DNA from: Galaxea fascicularis
Taxonomy: Eukaryota; Cnidaria; Anthozoa; Scleractinia; Euphylliidae
Direction of reading: 5' to 3'
Assembly (NCBI GenBank): GCA_948470475.1
Contig: OX419337.1
Span: 2,534,695 to 2,598,694 of the forward strand
DNA length: 64,000 nt
Positions 1 to 11,849 of this stretch are shown here, piece by piece (within the stretch, counting starts at the first letter, position 1; each line of letters begins with the position of its first letter). A program made the position numbers and the translations under genes. Under the pieces are notes generated by a model that made no database searches, was not told the DNA's origin, and saw only the letters and a list, made by a program, of their open reading frames with translations.

Positions 1-455
1 GGAAGAGAATGCTGTACCAATGGCAGAATCACCACCAGAGATTGTACCTACTGCAGCTGAGCAGCCTTTAAGGAGATCTAGCAGGATCGCTATAGCCATC
101 CGAAATTGCTGAACGATTATGTTCTATACTGAACTTAGCCAAATCTATGAACTGTCACATTTATTGTTGTGTTGCTAGAGTGGCATTTTGAACATTCGTA
201 TTTGAACTGAACTTCAAAGGCATGTTTTACAGAACTGTTCGTTCTTTTAAGTTCTAAGTTGTTGGAAAGTAAGCATTTAAGCGAAGAAAGAGAGGGATGT
301 AGTGTATTAGGACAGCGGTCATCGCAAACACATATCCGGGAAATGTGTGCATGCAAGAGAGCGAGAAAGTGTAGAGTAATGTACTTCGTGTGCTCGGAAT
401 AAAGCGTATGTTAGGAAGCCTTTGTGGAGTGCCATTGTGGCTTCACTACACTACA
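1..455 (+). mobile_element. 3' end of an LTR retrotransposon (tail of polyprotein, polypurine tract, 3' LTR)
   Basis: The window opens inside an LTR retrotransposon. An open frame from base 2 stops at 110-112. A purine-rich tract (GAAGAAAGAGAGGGA, 283-297) lies just before a short LTR that begins TGTAGTG at 298 and ends CACTACA at 450 or 455, so the LTR ends are inverted TG...CA repeats of at least 7 bp. The LTR holds an AATAAA near 398. At about 155 bp it is short for the class. The body and the 5' LTR lie outside the window, so Ty3/gypsy versus another superfamily cannot be decided; gypsy-like is a guess from the polyprotein tail. No target duplication can be tested. Confidence 0.7.
2..112 (+). 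CDS. C-terminal 36 residues of a retrotransposon polyprotein (partial)
   Basis: Partial frame entering from outside the window. It reads an acidic and proline-containing stretch, then LRRSSRIAIAIRNC and a stop. A basic RRS(S/T)RI motif a few residues before the stop is common at the C-terminus of LTR-retrotransposon Pol proteins. The frame ends about 185 bp before the polypurine tract and LTR, as expected for such an element. No catalytic domain is in view, so integrity of the element cannot be judged. Confidence 0.55.
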   Translation, partial: EENAVPMAESPPEIVPTAAEQPLRRSSRIAIAIRNC

Positions 456-469
456 CTAATCACTCTGTC

Positions 470-690
470 ACGGCCACTTTTCTCTTCGAAAAGTAAAGTC
501 GATTTCGATGTTACTGCTTAAAAAAGGACATCGACTAATTTTATATCGTCTTTACTCTTATTGATCACAAAAATGACGCCATAAAATGTTCAACACAAGA
601 CCGTGAACAAAGTACTTTACTTTTCTTTATAGGTGGTGTTGAAGAGTACTCACGCCTTTGAGTTTTAACATTTCTTCGCTTTGTTATGGA
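470..690 (-). repeat. Dispersed repeat, inverted copy of 11850-12070
   Basis: Read on the minus strand, this stretch matches 11850-12070 in order: a GGTACTCTTC-like start, AAGTACTTTGTTC, ATGGCGTCATTTTT, TAAAGACGATA, then GACTTTA...CTTTTCG and AAAAGTGGC. It is a diverged dispersed repeat of about 220 bp with no coding content. The family was not recognised. Confidence 0.6.
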
Positions 691-997
691 ATATTTAGGT
701 TTGATAGGTTAAAATGGCGGAATTTTATGTTGGAAAATTTTTGAATCAGCCAAAGCACATAACCAGTTCTTGGATTTAATAGTGGGTCTGTTTATTTAGC
801 GACTTATATATACCATCTACATTGAAATGTAATTGAACTGCATGCGATGAGGCAAACGTTTGTTAATCGTTTATGCTCATAAGCATGTAATCCCTGAGCC
901 AGAAAGGATGTTAGGAATATGCATTTGATTGAATCGTAGCTGTGGCTGTTGCTGAGCAGCATTCAGTGAAAAATTATAATCATAATAGAGAAGTGAT

Positions 998-1201
998 TTA
1001 CAAGCTTTTCTCGTTTTCTCCCAACATCCCGCGCGGGTTTATTATCCAGGGAAACTCGTAGAAAATGCGGTCTATCGCTGACATTGTTTCTTGTCCTTTC
1101 GATGTTCTGTAACCCCAATTCATACCGAGTTTTCTTACTTCTTTCCGTATGAGGAAATAACAGTTTGATATGTCATTAGATATAAGCATAACGCCAAACA
1201 A
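998..1201 (-). other. Unassigned 67-codon open frame, doubtful
   Basis: A minus-strand open frame lies downstream, in gene direction, of the PAN/EGF gene. Its product includes NWGYRTSKGQETMSAIDRI. I do not recognise the family and see no clear splice boundaries. It could be chance, a transposon relic, or a further exon of the PAN/EGF gene. Confidence 0.12.
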
Positions 1202-1264
1202 CTGAACAGCCTTGCTATTGCCAATACCACTATCTATTTTTAGTGTTCCGCGCAGAGTTTATTC

Positions 1265-1372
1265 ATCCTCTACCATTCCAGTCTTACAGTAGACGTATTA
1301 AATCCTTGGTTATTATGGCAGATGGCATTGGTGTCACAACCGGAAGGGGAGACACTGCTCCAGTAAAGAGGC
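1265..1372 (-). pseudogene. Decayed calcium-binding EGF-like exon
   Basis: On the minus strand one frame gives GCDTNAICHNNQGFN, the central core of a calcium-binding EGF domain, then breaks. The expected continuation (YCKTG) is in a neighbouring frame, so a frameshift is present. The start of the domain, normally Asp-x-Asp-Glu-Cys, is not recognisable and no good acceptor is seen. It lies downstream, in gene direction, of the intact EGF exon at 2088-2210 and is plausibly a second EGF repeat that has degenerated. A sequencing error could also explain the frame break. Confidence 0.45.
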
Positions 1373-1439
1373 AATGCGATAAAACAACTAAAGAAATAAA
1401 TGATCTTCAGTGATCTTCAGCGCTAGGTAGTATATTTAT

Positions 1440-1620
1440 GACCACAACAGGGTTCACCCGATCCACGGCCCAACTGGGCGGAGGCAAATCAGTTGTCTAT
1501 TAATAACGATAACCGAGGAGTTGAACCAGGGACTACCCAGAACAACACCGGCTGATAGGATTTGAACCCGGGGGTGACCGTATGGTATCCAGCCCCCAAA
1601 ACCACACGGCCTTCTAAATT
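1440..1620 (-). mobile_element. tRNA-derived SINE copy (family also at 46.6 and 58.0 kb)
   Basis: The minus strand reads a tRNA-like head with a B-box-like GGGTTCAAATCC near 1567, then GTTGTTCTGGGTAG and CCTGGTTCAACT. The same segment recurs at 46570-46700 and 57905-58078, all on the minus strand. The A box is poorly preserved. I infer a nonautonomous Pol III-derived SINE. Confidence 0.55.
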
Positions 1621-1689
1621 GTTATTACATCAGAAGATTGAAACAGAAAAATACAAATGCAGCACTTTTTACGAGAAATGGGCCAGATT

Positions 1690-1925
1690 CTTAAATTAAC
1701 ACGCAATTTTAATGTTATTGTTTGTATAGTTTTTTTTGTAGGTTAATAGTTAGAATTTGTTAAATGGGATTCATTGTAAGCTTTGTTACACGTGTAGAAT
1801 ATATGCCTTGTTTTCTTGCGTCACTTGTATTGTCTGTAATTTAATACCATCGCTTTGTAATGTGTGTTTGACTGTCAAATAAAGAACTTCGTTCAAAAAA
1901 AAAAACAAAAAAACAAGAAAGAAAA
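1690..1925 (+). mobile_element. Poly(A)-ended retroposed sequence
   Basis: A T-rich, gene-free stretch ends with TCAAATAAAGAACTTCG and then an A-rich run at about 1897-1927. That is the signature of a retroposed transcript or LINE 3' end on the + strand. No coding sequence is left, so the parent is unknown. Confidence 0.4.
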
Positions 1926-2087
1926 AAACACCACTCGGTCATCCCGCCTCACATCACGAAAGAATGGCTTGTTTCTTGTTTCTTGTTTCTTGTGTCTTCC
2001 TTCTAACTCAACTTTCTAAATAATCACGGTGTGTTTTTCAGCCACCTAAGCCTTCATTAGATATCATACATACAGTGTAAAATTTAC

Positions 2088-2913
2088 CTGTACAATTTCT
2101 TCCGTTTCCAGAGTATCCAACCTTGCAAGTACAGCGGTAAGAACCAAGGGTGTTGTTGCAAATGGCATTCACGTGACAGACGGGAGAAGAAGCAGTGCAT
2201 TCGTCGACATCTGAGGAAAATTACAATTAATTGTGTGTAATATGAAGTACCCAAAGTCCCAGTTACGTGCATTTCTGAACATGAGTGCAGCGAGACCACT
2301 TATGACGTTTTACCTGTCTGCTGTATGACAAAAAGATGCCATTTAACTGGATGGTGATTGACTAACCTTCAGTTTTCATGTCACAAAACGCATTTATTGC
2401 CTCATCCTTTTTTATGGTAGACAGCCAATATTTTCCACTGACAATTTCTCCCTCACTGTCCTTTATTTCTTTACACGATTCAGCTGCCAGCTCCGCGACT
2501 GATCCGAGGGGCACTAGAATGAAAATAAAGTGATAATAAATTCGTTCAACCCTTGTTAGATATAATGTAGTGGTCATGATTGGTTGTAGTTTACCTCTGT
2601 TAATATCTCGTCTAAAATAATATCTGTCTGGGTCAGGAATGAAATCCTCCGGTCTGGCTTCCTTTGTCCTATCACTAAACTCGCACATGTGAAGAGACAT
2701 GACAAAGTTGAAACTTTGACATCGATCATCTTTGCGACAGACCAACAAGCAATCAAGTCCGAGATCGGCCATCATGGTCTTATAAATGTGTCGCTGTAAC
2801 ATCCATCCATATATGGACTGTTCAGATCCAAAGGCAGGGCATTGGTGCGTCTCTGATCCATTGAGGACTTGCCCCAAGAGAAGAAAAATTGCGAAACTTA
2901 AGAGATGTTTCAT
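2088..2913 (-). CDS. Secreted PAN/apple - fibrinogen-like - EGF protein (3 exons, C-terminus not resolved)
   Basis: Three minus-strand exons join with GT/AG boundaries and matching phases: 2913-2595, 2513-2367, 2210-2088. Exon 1 starts MKHLLSFAIFLLLGQVLNGS, a clear signal peptide, followed by a PAN/apple-type domain with cysteines in a C...CLLVCRKDDRCQSF pattern and the YYFRRDINRG end common in cnidarian PAN proteins. Exon 2 (SCKEIKD...YWL...AFCDMKTE) resembles the opening of a fibrinogen-like or fibrillar-collagen C-terminal domain. Exon 3 is a complete calcium-binding EGF domain (DVDECTASSPVC...CTCKVGYSGNG). The start was chosen because the signal peptide follows it directly. The last donor is phase 1, so more exons are needed, but none downstream is convincing; a decayed EGF exon lies at 1265-1372. 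Predicted extracellular adhesion or matrix role, inferred from domains only. Confidence 0.75.
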
Positions 2914-3009
2914 GGCATCTGCGCAGCGGCTAGTTATGACTGAATTTGTACATTTAATCTGAAATGAAATAAAATGATCGAAATGAAATGAAATCATAAT
3001 CGAAACAAT

Positions 3010-6000
3010 AGAGTTAATCTAATTCATCCCGCGCTAGGGTATGAACATTATGGCCATCTCGCAACGTTTTTCTATTTTCGTAACTCGTATGGAGCCACGA
3101 AAAGTACGGCTGGAGATACATTAAAAAAACTCTTATCATTTCCTCTCAGCCCACATCTGCCATCTTCCATTTTCAGTTGAACAAATATGTTTTACTGCTG
3201 TAAAAGTATAGATATGCTAAGAACGATGCACCTATCAATGTTAAGCTCCAGTGTGGGTGGGTGGGTGAGTAGCTGGGCGGGCTGACACAGGGGAAATTGA
3301 CATTTTCATGAAAGCCGGCGGGAGTCAAATTCCCACCCCCAGACAACTACTGTATGTCAAATCCCTCCCCTCTCTCCCTACTAGGGTAATGGTTTTCATC
3401 ATAGTAAGGTCTCATTAATTGACATGGTGGGAAGGGTGTGGCTTTTCTAACCTCCCGCTCACGCTGCGAAGTTGCTTAGCAGAAAAGCAGAGAGGAAAAT
3501 TTTACAAAAGGGGATTCGATGAAAGGTGGCGCCCCTGTGGTTATTTAAGATTTACTTGTAATTATTGATATTTTTACAAGGTTTTGACGTTAGGTGTTTT
3601 AATTTAATTAGGGGGTTAGATCGAACTCTCCGAACCCCCCCCCCCCCCCCCCCAAGGTCCGCCCCAGTGGTGATCCACGTTGCATTGTTTCTCAGATCAG
3701 TGAAAATATAACGGGGTCTTACAGGACAACATTAAAAAGATATGAAAATGCAGCTTTTTTAGCATCGTTTTTTTCTTTACCAAAGACCAAGATACCGCTC
3801 GCGTCAGCTTAGAGACTGAGCCACTGTTGTACTATCGTGACAATCATAGGTAGCCACAGATTTAGCAAGCACCTCCGATCAGTAGAAGCGACTGGCGAAA
3901 GAAATTGCTGAAAAGTTGACAGATATAGGAAATAGAACTGTTTTATACAAGATCAGGGCCCCTAATTTTATACAATTATAGCTTTACTTCTCACCCCAAA
4001 GCTTCTCATCTGTGCTCTCTGCGAGCCCGCAATTACTCAATTCTCGAAACATGTTTCTATTTTTTTTTATAAGCACTTGAATTTTGATGCGAGAGTGCCA
4101 GCGTTTGTTGCTGGCAACAATAACGGTGATAAAATGGTCATCCCCAAGGCATAAAAACACAAACACAGGGAGCAGAGGTGTCCTATTTGACCGTATTTCC
4201 AGTTAAATTCATCGTGCAGTTTGAAGCGATGTGTTACACAGCGCCTGCCTGCCAAAGTGTCAAACCATCAATTTAAAAATTGTTTTTGTGTCATCATAAG
4301 GAGAAGCGAAATCCCATGTGTTTTCAATAAGACAAAACGAAGCCGTAACGTGACGGCGGCTGAAAGAATTCTTGAATGATGGAGTTGATATCCATTATGT
4401 GACGCAACTATTTGAACAAGTAGTTGACTGCTTTCCAAAAAATATTTATTTTACACCACCTTCCAAGTTTCAGTCATGACGAGTTGCTAAGGGTGGCATG
4501 GGGCTATGGTTATAGTTCCTATCGCAAACCTCGAATTAAAGTTGTGAAATTAAACGATTTCAGAAGGGAAAGTCCTTAATAATTGATTGTTTAAAAAAAA
4601 AAAAACAACAGCTTTTTGCTGGTTTGCATAAATATTATAAATATATTGGAGTAGTTAAGGACAATGTTTGCTTGCTCCAAAATGATCTTTTTCGTTTCTG
4701 GAATTTATTTGTCGCACTCAAGTTGCATTTTTAAACGGCTACTTTAAGTAATTAATGGCCGGAACAAATATCCCCGGGCAAAAGCCACTCCAATAGCTGT
4801 GTAGCTGTTGGCCCGAACCCCCACTAATCAGACTGGCTTATTGATGAAGATGGCAGTTAGCGACAATTTCATCATGATTTGGGCGCGTATAGGCGCTGCC
4901 ATCGCTTGTCTCTTGCCAGGTTTAAGAAAACAATGTACCGGCAGTGTTATGATCCAAATCAACCATGCCGACAGGCCTCTCCGAACAGTTCTTCGTTTAT
5001 TTTCCTATTTGCAGACTAACGAGGAGCCCTTTTTATAGCCAGTTATGCCTCTGCCAGGGAGATAATGTGATATCTCAGTTACGAGGCACCTGCCTAAAAC
5101 TTGAGGGCGTTAATATTTATATACCATTCAAAACAGCATCATAATACAATCCATTCTTTTTTATGAGAACGTAAAGGCTGAGAAAAACCAAAATTTTAAG
5201 AACATGCAAAGAGCACATCCAGGTTAAGAGTCAGTTAATAACGTCAATATTTTGTACATTTGTTTTTATCGCTTAGTGAACCTCTTTGTTCTATAGTTTT
5301 TGCAAAGCCAAATTTACCAAGAGTTGGTTGGCGCGACATCTTTTTGGCTTGTTCATGACATTACAGGAAACCGCACAAGTATCTGATAAGCAACTTGATA
5401 CCACATTACAGAAAAACAAAGCCATGTAACTCAAGAACATCTTAAGAACGTTTCAAATCGCGAAAACAAAATAAGAACGTTCAACCTCAACCCCCCTAAT
5501 AGGACGTCCTTATATATTTAAGAAAAGAATGTAATGTTATCATAAGCTTTCTATTTTTGAAACAACTCCTAAAATTGATTATTCATGAATTTTTTTAATT
5601 GGGTATAATTGAAAACTAAGTTAAATTTTACCTGTTATTCATTCAACGACATGAGCATGTTTTCAAGAATTAAATATGTGAATAAAAGTCCATATAAAGG
5701 TATAAAGGTTTATTTTTTGCTCATTTCTTAGTGTCGGTGGAAACCTATACCACTCAATTTTATCTTTAATAGAAACACCTCCATACCCCCATCAATTTAT
5801 GATACATTTTTGGATTCTTCAGTTGAAATATAACATTTTATCTCTGGCGATTAAAATTATTAAAAATGTGTCCTCGGTACAGGCTCTCTCTTGCTCAGTA
5901 AATGCTTGGATTGACAAAAATTTACATAGGAACACTGACCACGTTTAATTTTCTCCATTATCCAGTCTCACTCAAGCACGGGGCTGTTATTTTAAGGAAC

Positions 6001-6740
6001 TTTTGTCACAATTTTTTGACTGGCGACCGTTGTTTTTTGATGAAGGGAACGTTATTCGTTCCTAATGGTATGTGTCTATTGGTCTTTGAAGTACTAAATT
6101 CAAATTTATTAAGATCAAGAAAGTGCATGCATGTAGCACAGTTCTAATTAAGCGCCACCTAATATTCTGTAAGTTGTGTCTTTAATCCAGTCAAACGCAC
6201 TACACAAGTCGGACACCGCCCACCCTACCATGGACCAACGATGTAAGCCAGTGTTAGCATTCGCAGTTTAATCCACTTACCGATATGAAGAAACAGCGTT
6301 TTAGAAACCAGCAGCAAATGGACCTGAAGCCTTCTTGCGTTTAATAACTTAATGGAAACGACTCTCTTGACTTTTAGCTATTTTATCGTGTATTTTACCA
6401 GAGTATGTTTGCATTCAGTCGATCCGGCGTCACCACAGTCAACTTGGGTGCGTCACTATTTGTGTACCTATGGCAAAGTGGCGTACGTAACACCCCTTTC
6501 ATTATGGTGACATACGATTAAAGCATGACATACTGCTAATGCTAAGGCCTTTCCAACGATCTGAACAATTAGTTCACTTAGTACGTATTCATGCATACAT
6601 TTAAAGCTAACCTTAAGATATAATCATGTGGAAGTCTTTCCAAAAGTTAGCCACTTATATTGTAAAAATAAATTAAATTTGCATTTAAATTGCGCCATAA
6701 TCCACTAATTGTCCATGGAGCTTTACAATATTTAATTAAA
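3010..6740. other. Intergenic, no gene recognised
   Basis: AT-rich DNA with many stops in all frames. Visible features are a GGGTGGGTGGGTGAG run near 3255, a 19-base poly(C) tract at 3635-3653, and an A12 run near 4593. The open frames at 4808-5038 and 5902-6147 lack recognisable domains and I do not support them as genes. Confidence 0.5.
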
Positions 6741-6748
6741 GTAACATA

Positions 6749-6839
6749 CAGTTGAACCTCTCCATAACGGCCACCTCTCTACAACGGCCACTTGAATTTC
6801 CTCTGTCCCCAAGGTGGCCCTTGTGAAGAGGTTCGACTG
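6749..6839. mobile_element. Small foldback MITE (CAGTTGAACCTC termini)
   Basis: The 91-bp segment begins CAGTTGAACCTCTCCATAAC and ends with the near-complement GTGAAGAGGTTCGACTG, with GGCCACC/GGTGGCC inside. The arms are about 28 bp and imperfect. This terminus is typical of pogo/mariner-like MITEs in animals (family knowledge). A TA lies on the left, TG on the right, so the TA duplication is not intact. Confidence 0.6.
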
Positions 6840-6899
6840 TGAAATTAAAAAAACAAAAATATTACGGATTTTCTTCACAATCTTTTCAACATTAAAGTT

Positions 6900-7080
6900 C
6901 CAAAGAGTTGGCCAAATATTATACTCACTTATATTTGAATACATTAAAAGCCTAAGATATTGGTCATGTTCAGACGTTTCGAAAGAGTTGAACAAGATAT
7001 CGGTCACGTTACCGCCCGTTTCAAAGAGTTAGACAATTTTTTACTCACGTATTTTTTCACGATTAGACATGCATCTCTGT
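6900..7080. repeat. Degenerate short tandem repetition
   Basis: Related blocks (TTCCAAAGAGTTGGCCA, TTTCGAAAGAGTTGAACA, TTTCAAAGAGTTAGACA, each near an ACTCAC(T/G)TAT or GTCA(T/C)GTT segment) recur every 50-80 bp. No coding content. Confidence 0.35.
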
Positions 7081-7083
7081 AAG

Positions 7084-7700
7084 TTTGGTTATGTCGCAGC
7101 TTAATTTATGTTATGTTTCGAACAAATGCATGCCTCTACGTTATGCCTTTACGTTATGCCATTTCGTTAAATAATGGCATACATTAAAAGCATAAGATAT
7201 GAATCATTTTGAACGGCGGCTTCCCTGAAAATCAGGTGGACGAGAGTACGTTCCAGACATTGACAAATACACGAGTGAATAAGTGCTTGATTCACATGCA
7301 TCTCTCAGAAACTAGAACCTCTCGCCAAATAGGGAACGTTTAATTTTGGGAGCACGTTAATTGAAGTATCTATGTGTAGTATGCCTTAACTTTGCATGGA
7401 TATTTTTTGTTTTGCACCTTATTCGGAAATATAATCTACCGCTACCTTTAAACTTTGCGTTAATGCATAATAGTATTTGAAAACAGTGGTTATCTAATTC
7501 GGCGTTGTGTCACATAATTCCGCCTTCACAAAGGCATAAAAAAATCATAGAGCAGGTGAATTCTGCCTCTGGTGGTCATCAAATTAAACACACGGCACTT
7601 TTAATAGACATAACAGTGTAAACGATCGCATAGGGCTCCTCGCTCTTCCGACCAGAGGCTCAAAATCTCCACACCGCATACAGATACGCAATACTAAAAT
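7084..7700 (+). repeat. Direct repeat copy 1 (partner at 10163-10913)
   Basis: From GTTTGGTTATGTCGC to the CACACCGCATAC end this stretch matches 10163-10913 in the same orientation at high identity. About 145 bp present in the other copy are missing here between two GAATCA-like sites near 7213. No coding sequence or terminal inverted repeats were found, so it may be a local segmental duplication or two copies of an unrecognised element. Confidence 0.75.
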
Positions 7701-9007
7701 GTTTTCGATTAGGATCTGTTTCACGGCATTTTGCAGTTTCGTCAGAAGAACGAAACAACCTTCTCATTGATTGTAGATAAGGGAGTTCCAAATATGTGCT
7801 GGCATTCACAATGGTCCAGTTTCCGTGTGTGCCTTAAAACATGTTTAAATTGATATTTGGGGCAGTGCATGATATCGGGCCGTCAATGGCATGTGTGGCA
7901 GTTCACGTCAATAGTGCTATTATATCGGCAAAATCGTAACTAAGGAAAGTGGGGAAAAATTTCGCATTGTTTGTACGTCTTTTTCAGTTTTTTAAACTGT
8001 TTTACACTTTTTGTTCACTTTTCAGACTTTTAGTGTGCGCGCAAGGTAAACAGCTTTAGTAAGTCCACGAAAGAAGAGTGCCATTCTTTCCACGTTGGAA
8101 ACTGAATATATAAATATAATAACAATCCGTGATTTCAGAATTCGGATTTCTTATAAATTCATCATTTCCATTGTGCATATTTACACCATCGAAGTGGTTA
8201 TATTACAGTTGGCTTCAGTCGATCTCTAAACTGATTCGATTCTGTCATTTTTTTGTTATATAAATATCTTGTGGACTGGATTCGACTAACCGAAGTGTCT
8301 TTCAAGGGATCTATTATTAAGAGCCTTAGTCTCAGATTCCGAAAGCAATAACATCTTAGTCTATATTAGCTTCCATTTAACTAGAATGACACTTTTTCCA
8401 AAGGAAGTATACTTTATTTATCTAATCTTCCTAAATGAAAATACCACGCTTTGTGGTTTGTGTGGAAAAAAATAAATGCAACTCTATGGCGCTTACGTTC
8501 GGAACTAGTACAACGCATCATCCGTTTGCACCTTAACAAAGTTCAGATGCTCTTCTTTTCGGCCGGCAACAACAAATCCGGCAATCGACCGATTAACAAG
8601 TTATTCATATGCATTCTCCTCAGTATTGAGGGAAGTCGAAACATGGCATTTTGCCTGAGACTGTTTAAAATACAAAAAAAAAACAAAAACAAAAACAATG
8701 AAATTATATAACGTTCTGTTATTTTCGTGACTTTGAAATTACTACGCACTTTCATAATCAACGTCACAAACACAAACATTTCGTCACTTTTGTCACCACT
8801 GCACACTGTCTCTAGTTTTACAAGAGCATAACTTTAGTGCAAAACGACAGTTACCGGTTAAATTTCCAACCATTTCCAGCCATCTAATTGGTACTTGTTG
8901 CCAGCTATAGTCAGAAAATGAGGCCCGTTTCCCACCAATTCTCAGCTATCCGTTATACTTCCAAAATATTCTCATGGAAACGTTTCCCGATTTCTAAAAT
9001 CATCTCC

Positions 9008-9078
<71 letters not shown>

Positions 9079-10160
9079 TTAAAACTTTTTAAACTTCTTA
9101 AGTTTTCTGTTTTGTCATCTCAACGTAGCTGATGCACGGTATTATTTTTAAATCACTGTTTCTCATCTGATCTGCAATGGACAGAGAGTTTACCCACCCG
9201 CTTCTCCATTAAGGATCCCTTTCAATAGTTTTTCCTCAAACATTTGTAGTGAACATCTCCTTCCTCTCTCACGAATACTTGATTAATCCTCTCTCAAATC
9301 TTTAAACTGAGTTTCAAATCTTTTACTTTTATACTGGTGTTTGACTATTCCTACCTCGGCAAGGCTTCTAAACATCCATTGGCCTTAATTCGTGTCAAAT
9401 TCTGTTCGCATTAATTACCTTTGCAAAAGGAGAAGTTCTGTCTTCCTCTGACTTAGTAGCAATGTCGCAGACTTTTATTTGCAACTAAATTTTGTTTCTG
9501 TAGAGGCTGACCCTCAAGGAACGCCTCTCTTATTAAATATAAATGACCTCCAAGAATAACTAAATAGTTCAGTTCTTTGGAAAACATCCTATATTTGCAT
9601 TTTCAAAAAATACACTTAACTGTGATGGAGAAAAGCAGCCTTTGTGTTTCTCGATGTCGTTTTAGTTCCGTTAATTACCCTGACCGTTTTATCGTTCGCA
9701 GGTCAAGCATGTTAGTTTTAGCTGCCCTCCATAACAAGGGTACCAGCTTGGTGACAGAACGCTCTGTTGTCACTCAAGCCTTATGTAACAAAAAAGTAGT
9801 TGAATAGTGTGGTTTCAAACTGAGTGTCAAAAGTAATTTTGCATTTGGGTTGCATGGCTTTGTTTTATTGCGCGATGCTGCTGGATTGATTGAGATCGAA
9901 CGAAACACAAACTACTTTATCAAAAAATTAAAAGCCAAAGGCATTCGCAACTTGCTTGCCTCCATTCAGTTGCGTGGTGGACGCCAAATTTTGCCACCAT
10001 TACTTTGCATCATGCCGAATGGTAAACACTTGTCTTATTATAGTACTGAAGTATTGTAATATGTTTTCATTGAAAGACTCTCAGTTGATACCACTGCAGT
10101 CTTCCGATCCCTTTGTTAAAGTTAAACTATTAAATTTTCATGACTTGCTGACTCATCGCG
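7701..10160. other. Intergenic, no gene recognised
   Basis: AT-rich sequence without supported coding regions. The open frames at 8451-8711 and 9577-9807 show no domain and no splice context. The only clear feature is the GA microsatellite at 9012-9075. Confidence 0.5.
9012..9075. repeat. (GA)n microsatellite
   Basis: Uninterrupted AG/GA dinucleotide run of about 64 bp. Confidence 0.95.
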
Positions 10161-10162
10161 AT

Positions 10163-10913
10163 GGTTTGGTTATGTCGCAACTTAATTTCTGTTTTGTTTT
10201 GAACAAATGCCTGCCTGTACGTAATGCCATTTCGTTAAATAATGGCATACATTAAAAGCATAAGATATGAATTGTAACGTCACGTGATAGTTGTTGTCCA
10301 ATAGGAGGCCAGATTTTACATGTGCTCGAGTCTTCTGTGAACCAACTTATGGATTAAAAGTATCGTTTATATTAAGACCCGTTTGTTGCTGTACAAAGCC
10401 ACAACGTTACATGAATCAATCTGAAGGCGGCTTCCCTGAAAATCAGGTGGACGAGAGCACGTTCCAGACATTGAAAAATACACGAGTGAATTAGTGCATG
10501 ATTCATATGCATCTCTCAGAAACTAGAACCTCTCGCCAAATAGAGAACGTTTAATTTGGGAGCACGTAAATTGAAGTATGTATGTGCAGTATGCGTTGAC
10601 CGGCTTTGCATGAAGAATGTTTGTTTTGCACAACATTCGGTAATATAATCTACCGCTACCTTTAAACTTTGCGTTAATGCATAATAGTATTTGAAAACAG
10701 TGGTTATCTAATTCGGCGTTGTGTCACATAATTCCGCCTTCACAAAGGCATAAAAAAATTCATAGAGCAGGTGAATTCTGCCTTTGGTGGTCATCAAATT
10801 AAACACACGGCACTTTTAATGGACATAACAGTGCAAACGATCGCATAGGGCTCCTCGCTCTTCAACCCGAGGCTCAAAATCTCCACACCGCATACGTATA
10901 CGCAACACTGAAA
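10163..10913 (+). repeat. Direct repeat copy 2 (partner at 7084-7700)
   Basis: Longer copy of the 7084-7700 repeat. It carries about 145 extra bases (roughly 10276-10421, containing CACGTGATAGTTGTTGTCC) flanked by GAATTG/GAATCA, which suggests that copy 1 lost them between short direct repeats. Point differences are scattered, so the duplication is not brand new. Confidence 0.75.
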
Positions 10914-11849
10914 ACGATTTATAAACTGACATTTTGTTGCGTGCCATGTCTGTGCTCGCCAACCGCCAAATGTTTAATTAATTATTCAAAACAAGCCTTT
11001 GCTAAATATACCTGTTTGCGGCTAGAAACTGTCTTACAACAACTGATATATGGAGACTTAAAACAACTATTTCACCAGAGAAAGACCCACAGGCGAACAC
11101 TTCAGGGTCAATGTTCGAGATGATAATCGCGGCGTGAAAGTTCAAAATATCAAGCGATTAGCTCAAGTGTCTGATTACAAGAGGCTGTCAAATTTTTGCG
11201 TCTTATTTACGCAAGCTAGATTTGCGATAAAAAGTAAGATAAAGTAATCCTTTTATCCAGCAAAATAGTTTTGAGAGGTAAATCCATGTACCAGATTGAC
11301 TTTTTGGTCCACGAATTTGACCTAAATTTGGAAGTGACGCGACATCGCCATAGCGTATAAATTGGAACATTTGTTAAAAATTCAGGTTCATAATATATAT
11401 ATTTACGCAAACCTAAAAGCGGAGCTCCACAGTTCTTTTTTTATTGTATGGCATTTACCGATAAAATAAAATCAATGCCAGGACTCGAGCCAGGACTCTA
11501 GTAAGGACTTCTGCATTGTGATTATAGTTTTTACTATTTTGCTGCAGAGCCACAGCCACCATTCAAACATGTGCTAACATACATTTTCGATTTATCATCG
11601 GCCTTTGCCACGTTGGATCAAGGGACTACATAACCAGAGCATAAACGATTTTACTTCATCACAGTTTAATTACATCCGATTACATTTCAATACAAATGGT
11701 GTAAATCTCTAAACTATCGATTAACAGTCCCAGTGTCTCAGTTTTAAATCCAACATCACAACCGGTTATGTGCTTTGGCTAAGTCACAAATTTTCTAACA
11801 TGTATCGTTGACATTTTAACCTCAACAAACCGAAATATTCCACAACAAA
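10914..11849. other. Intergenic, no gene recognised
   Basis: No supported gene. Open frames are short and lack known motifs. Confidence 0.45.
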
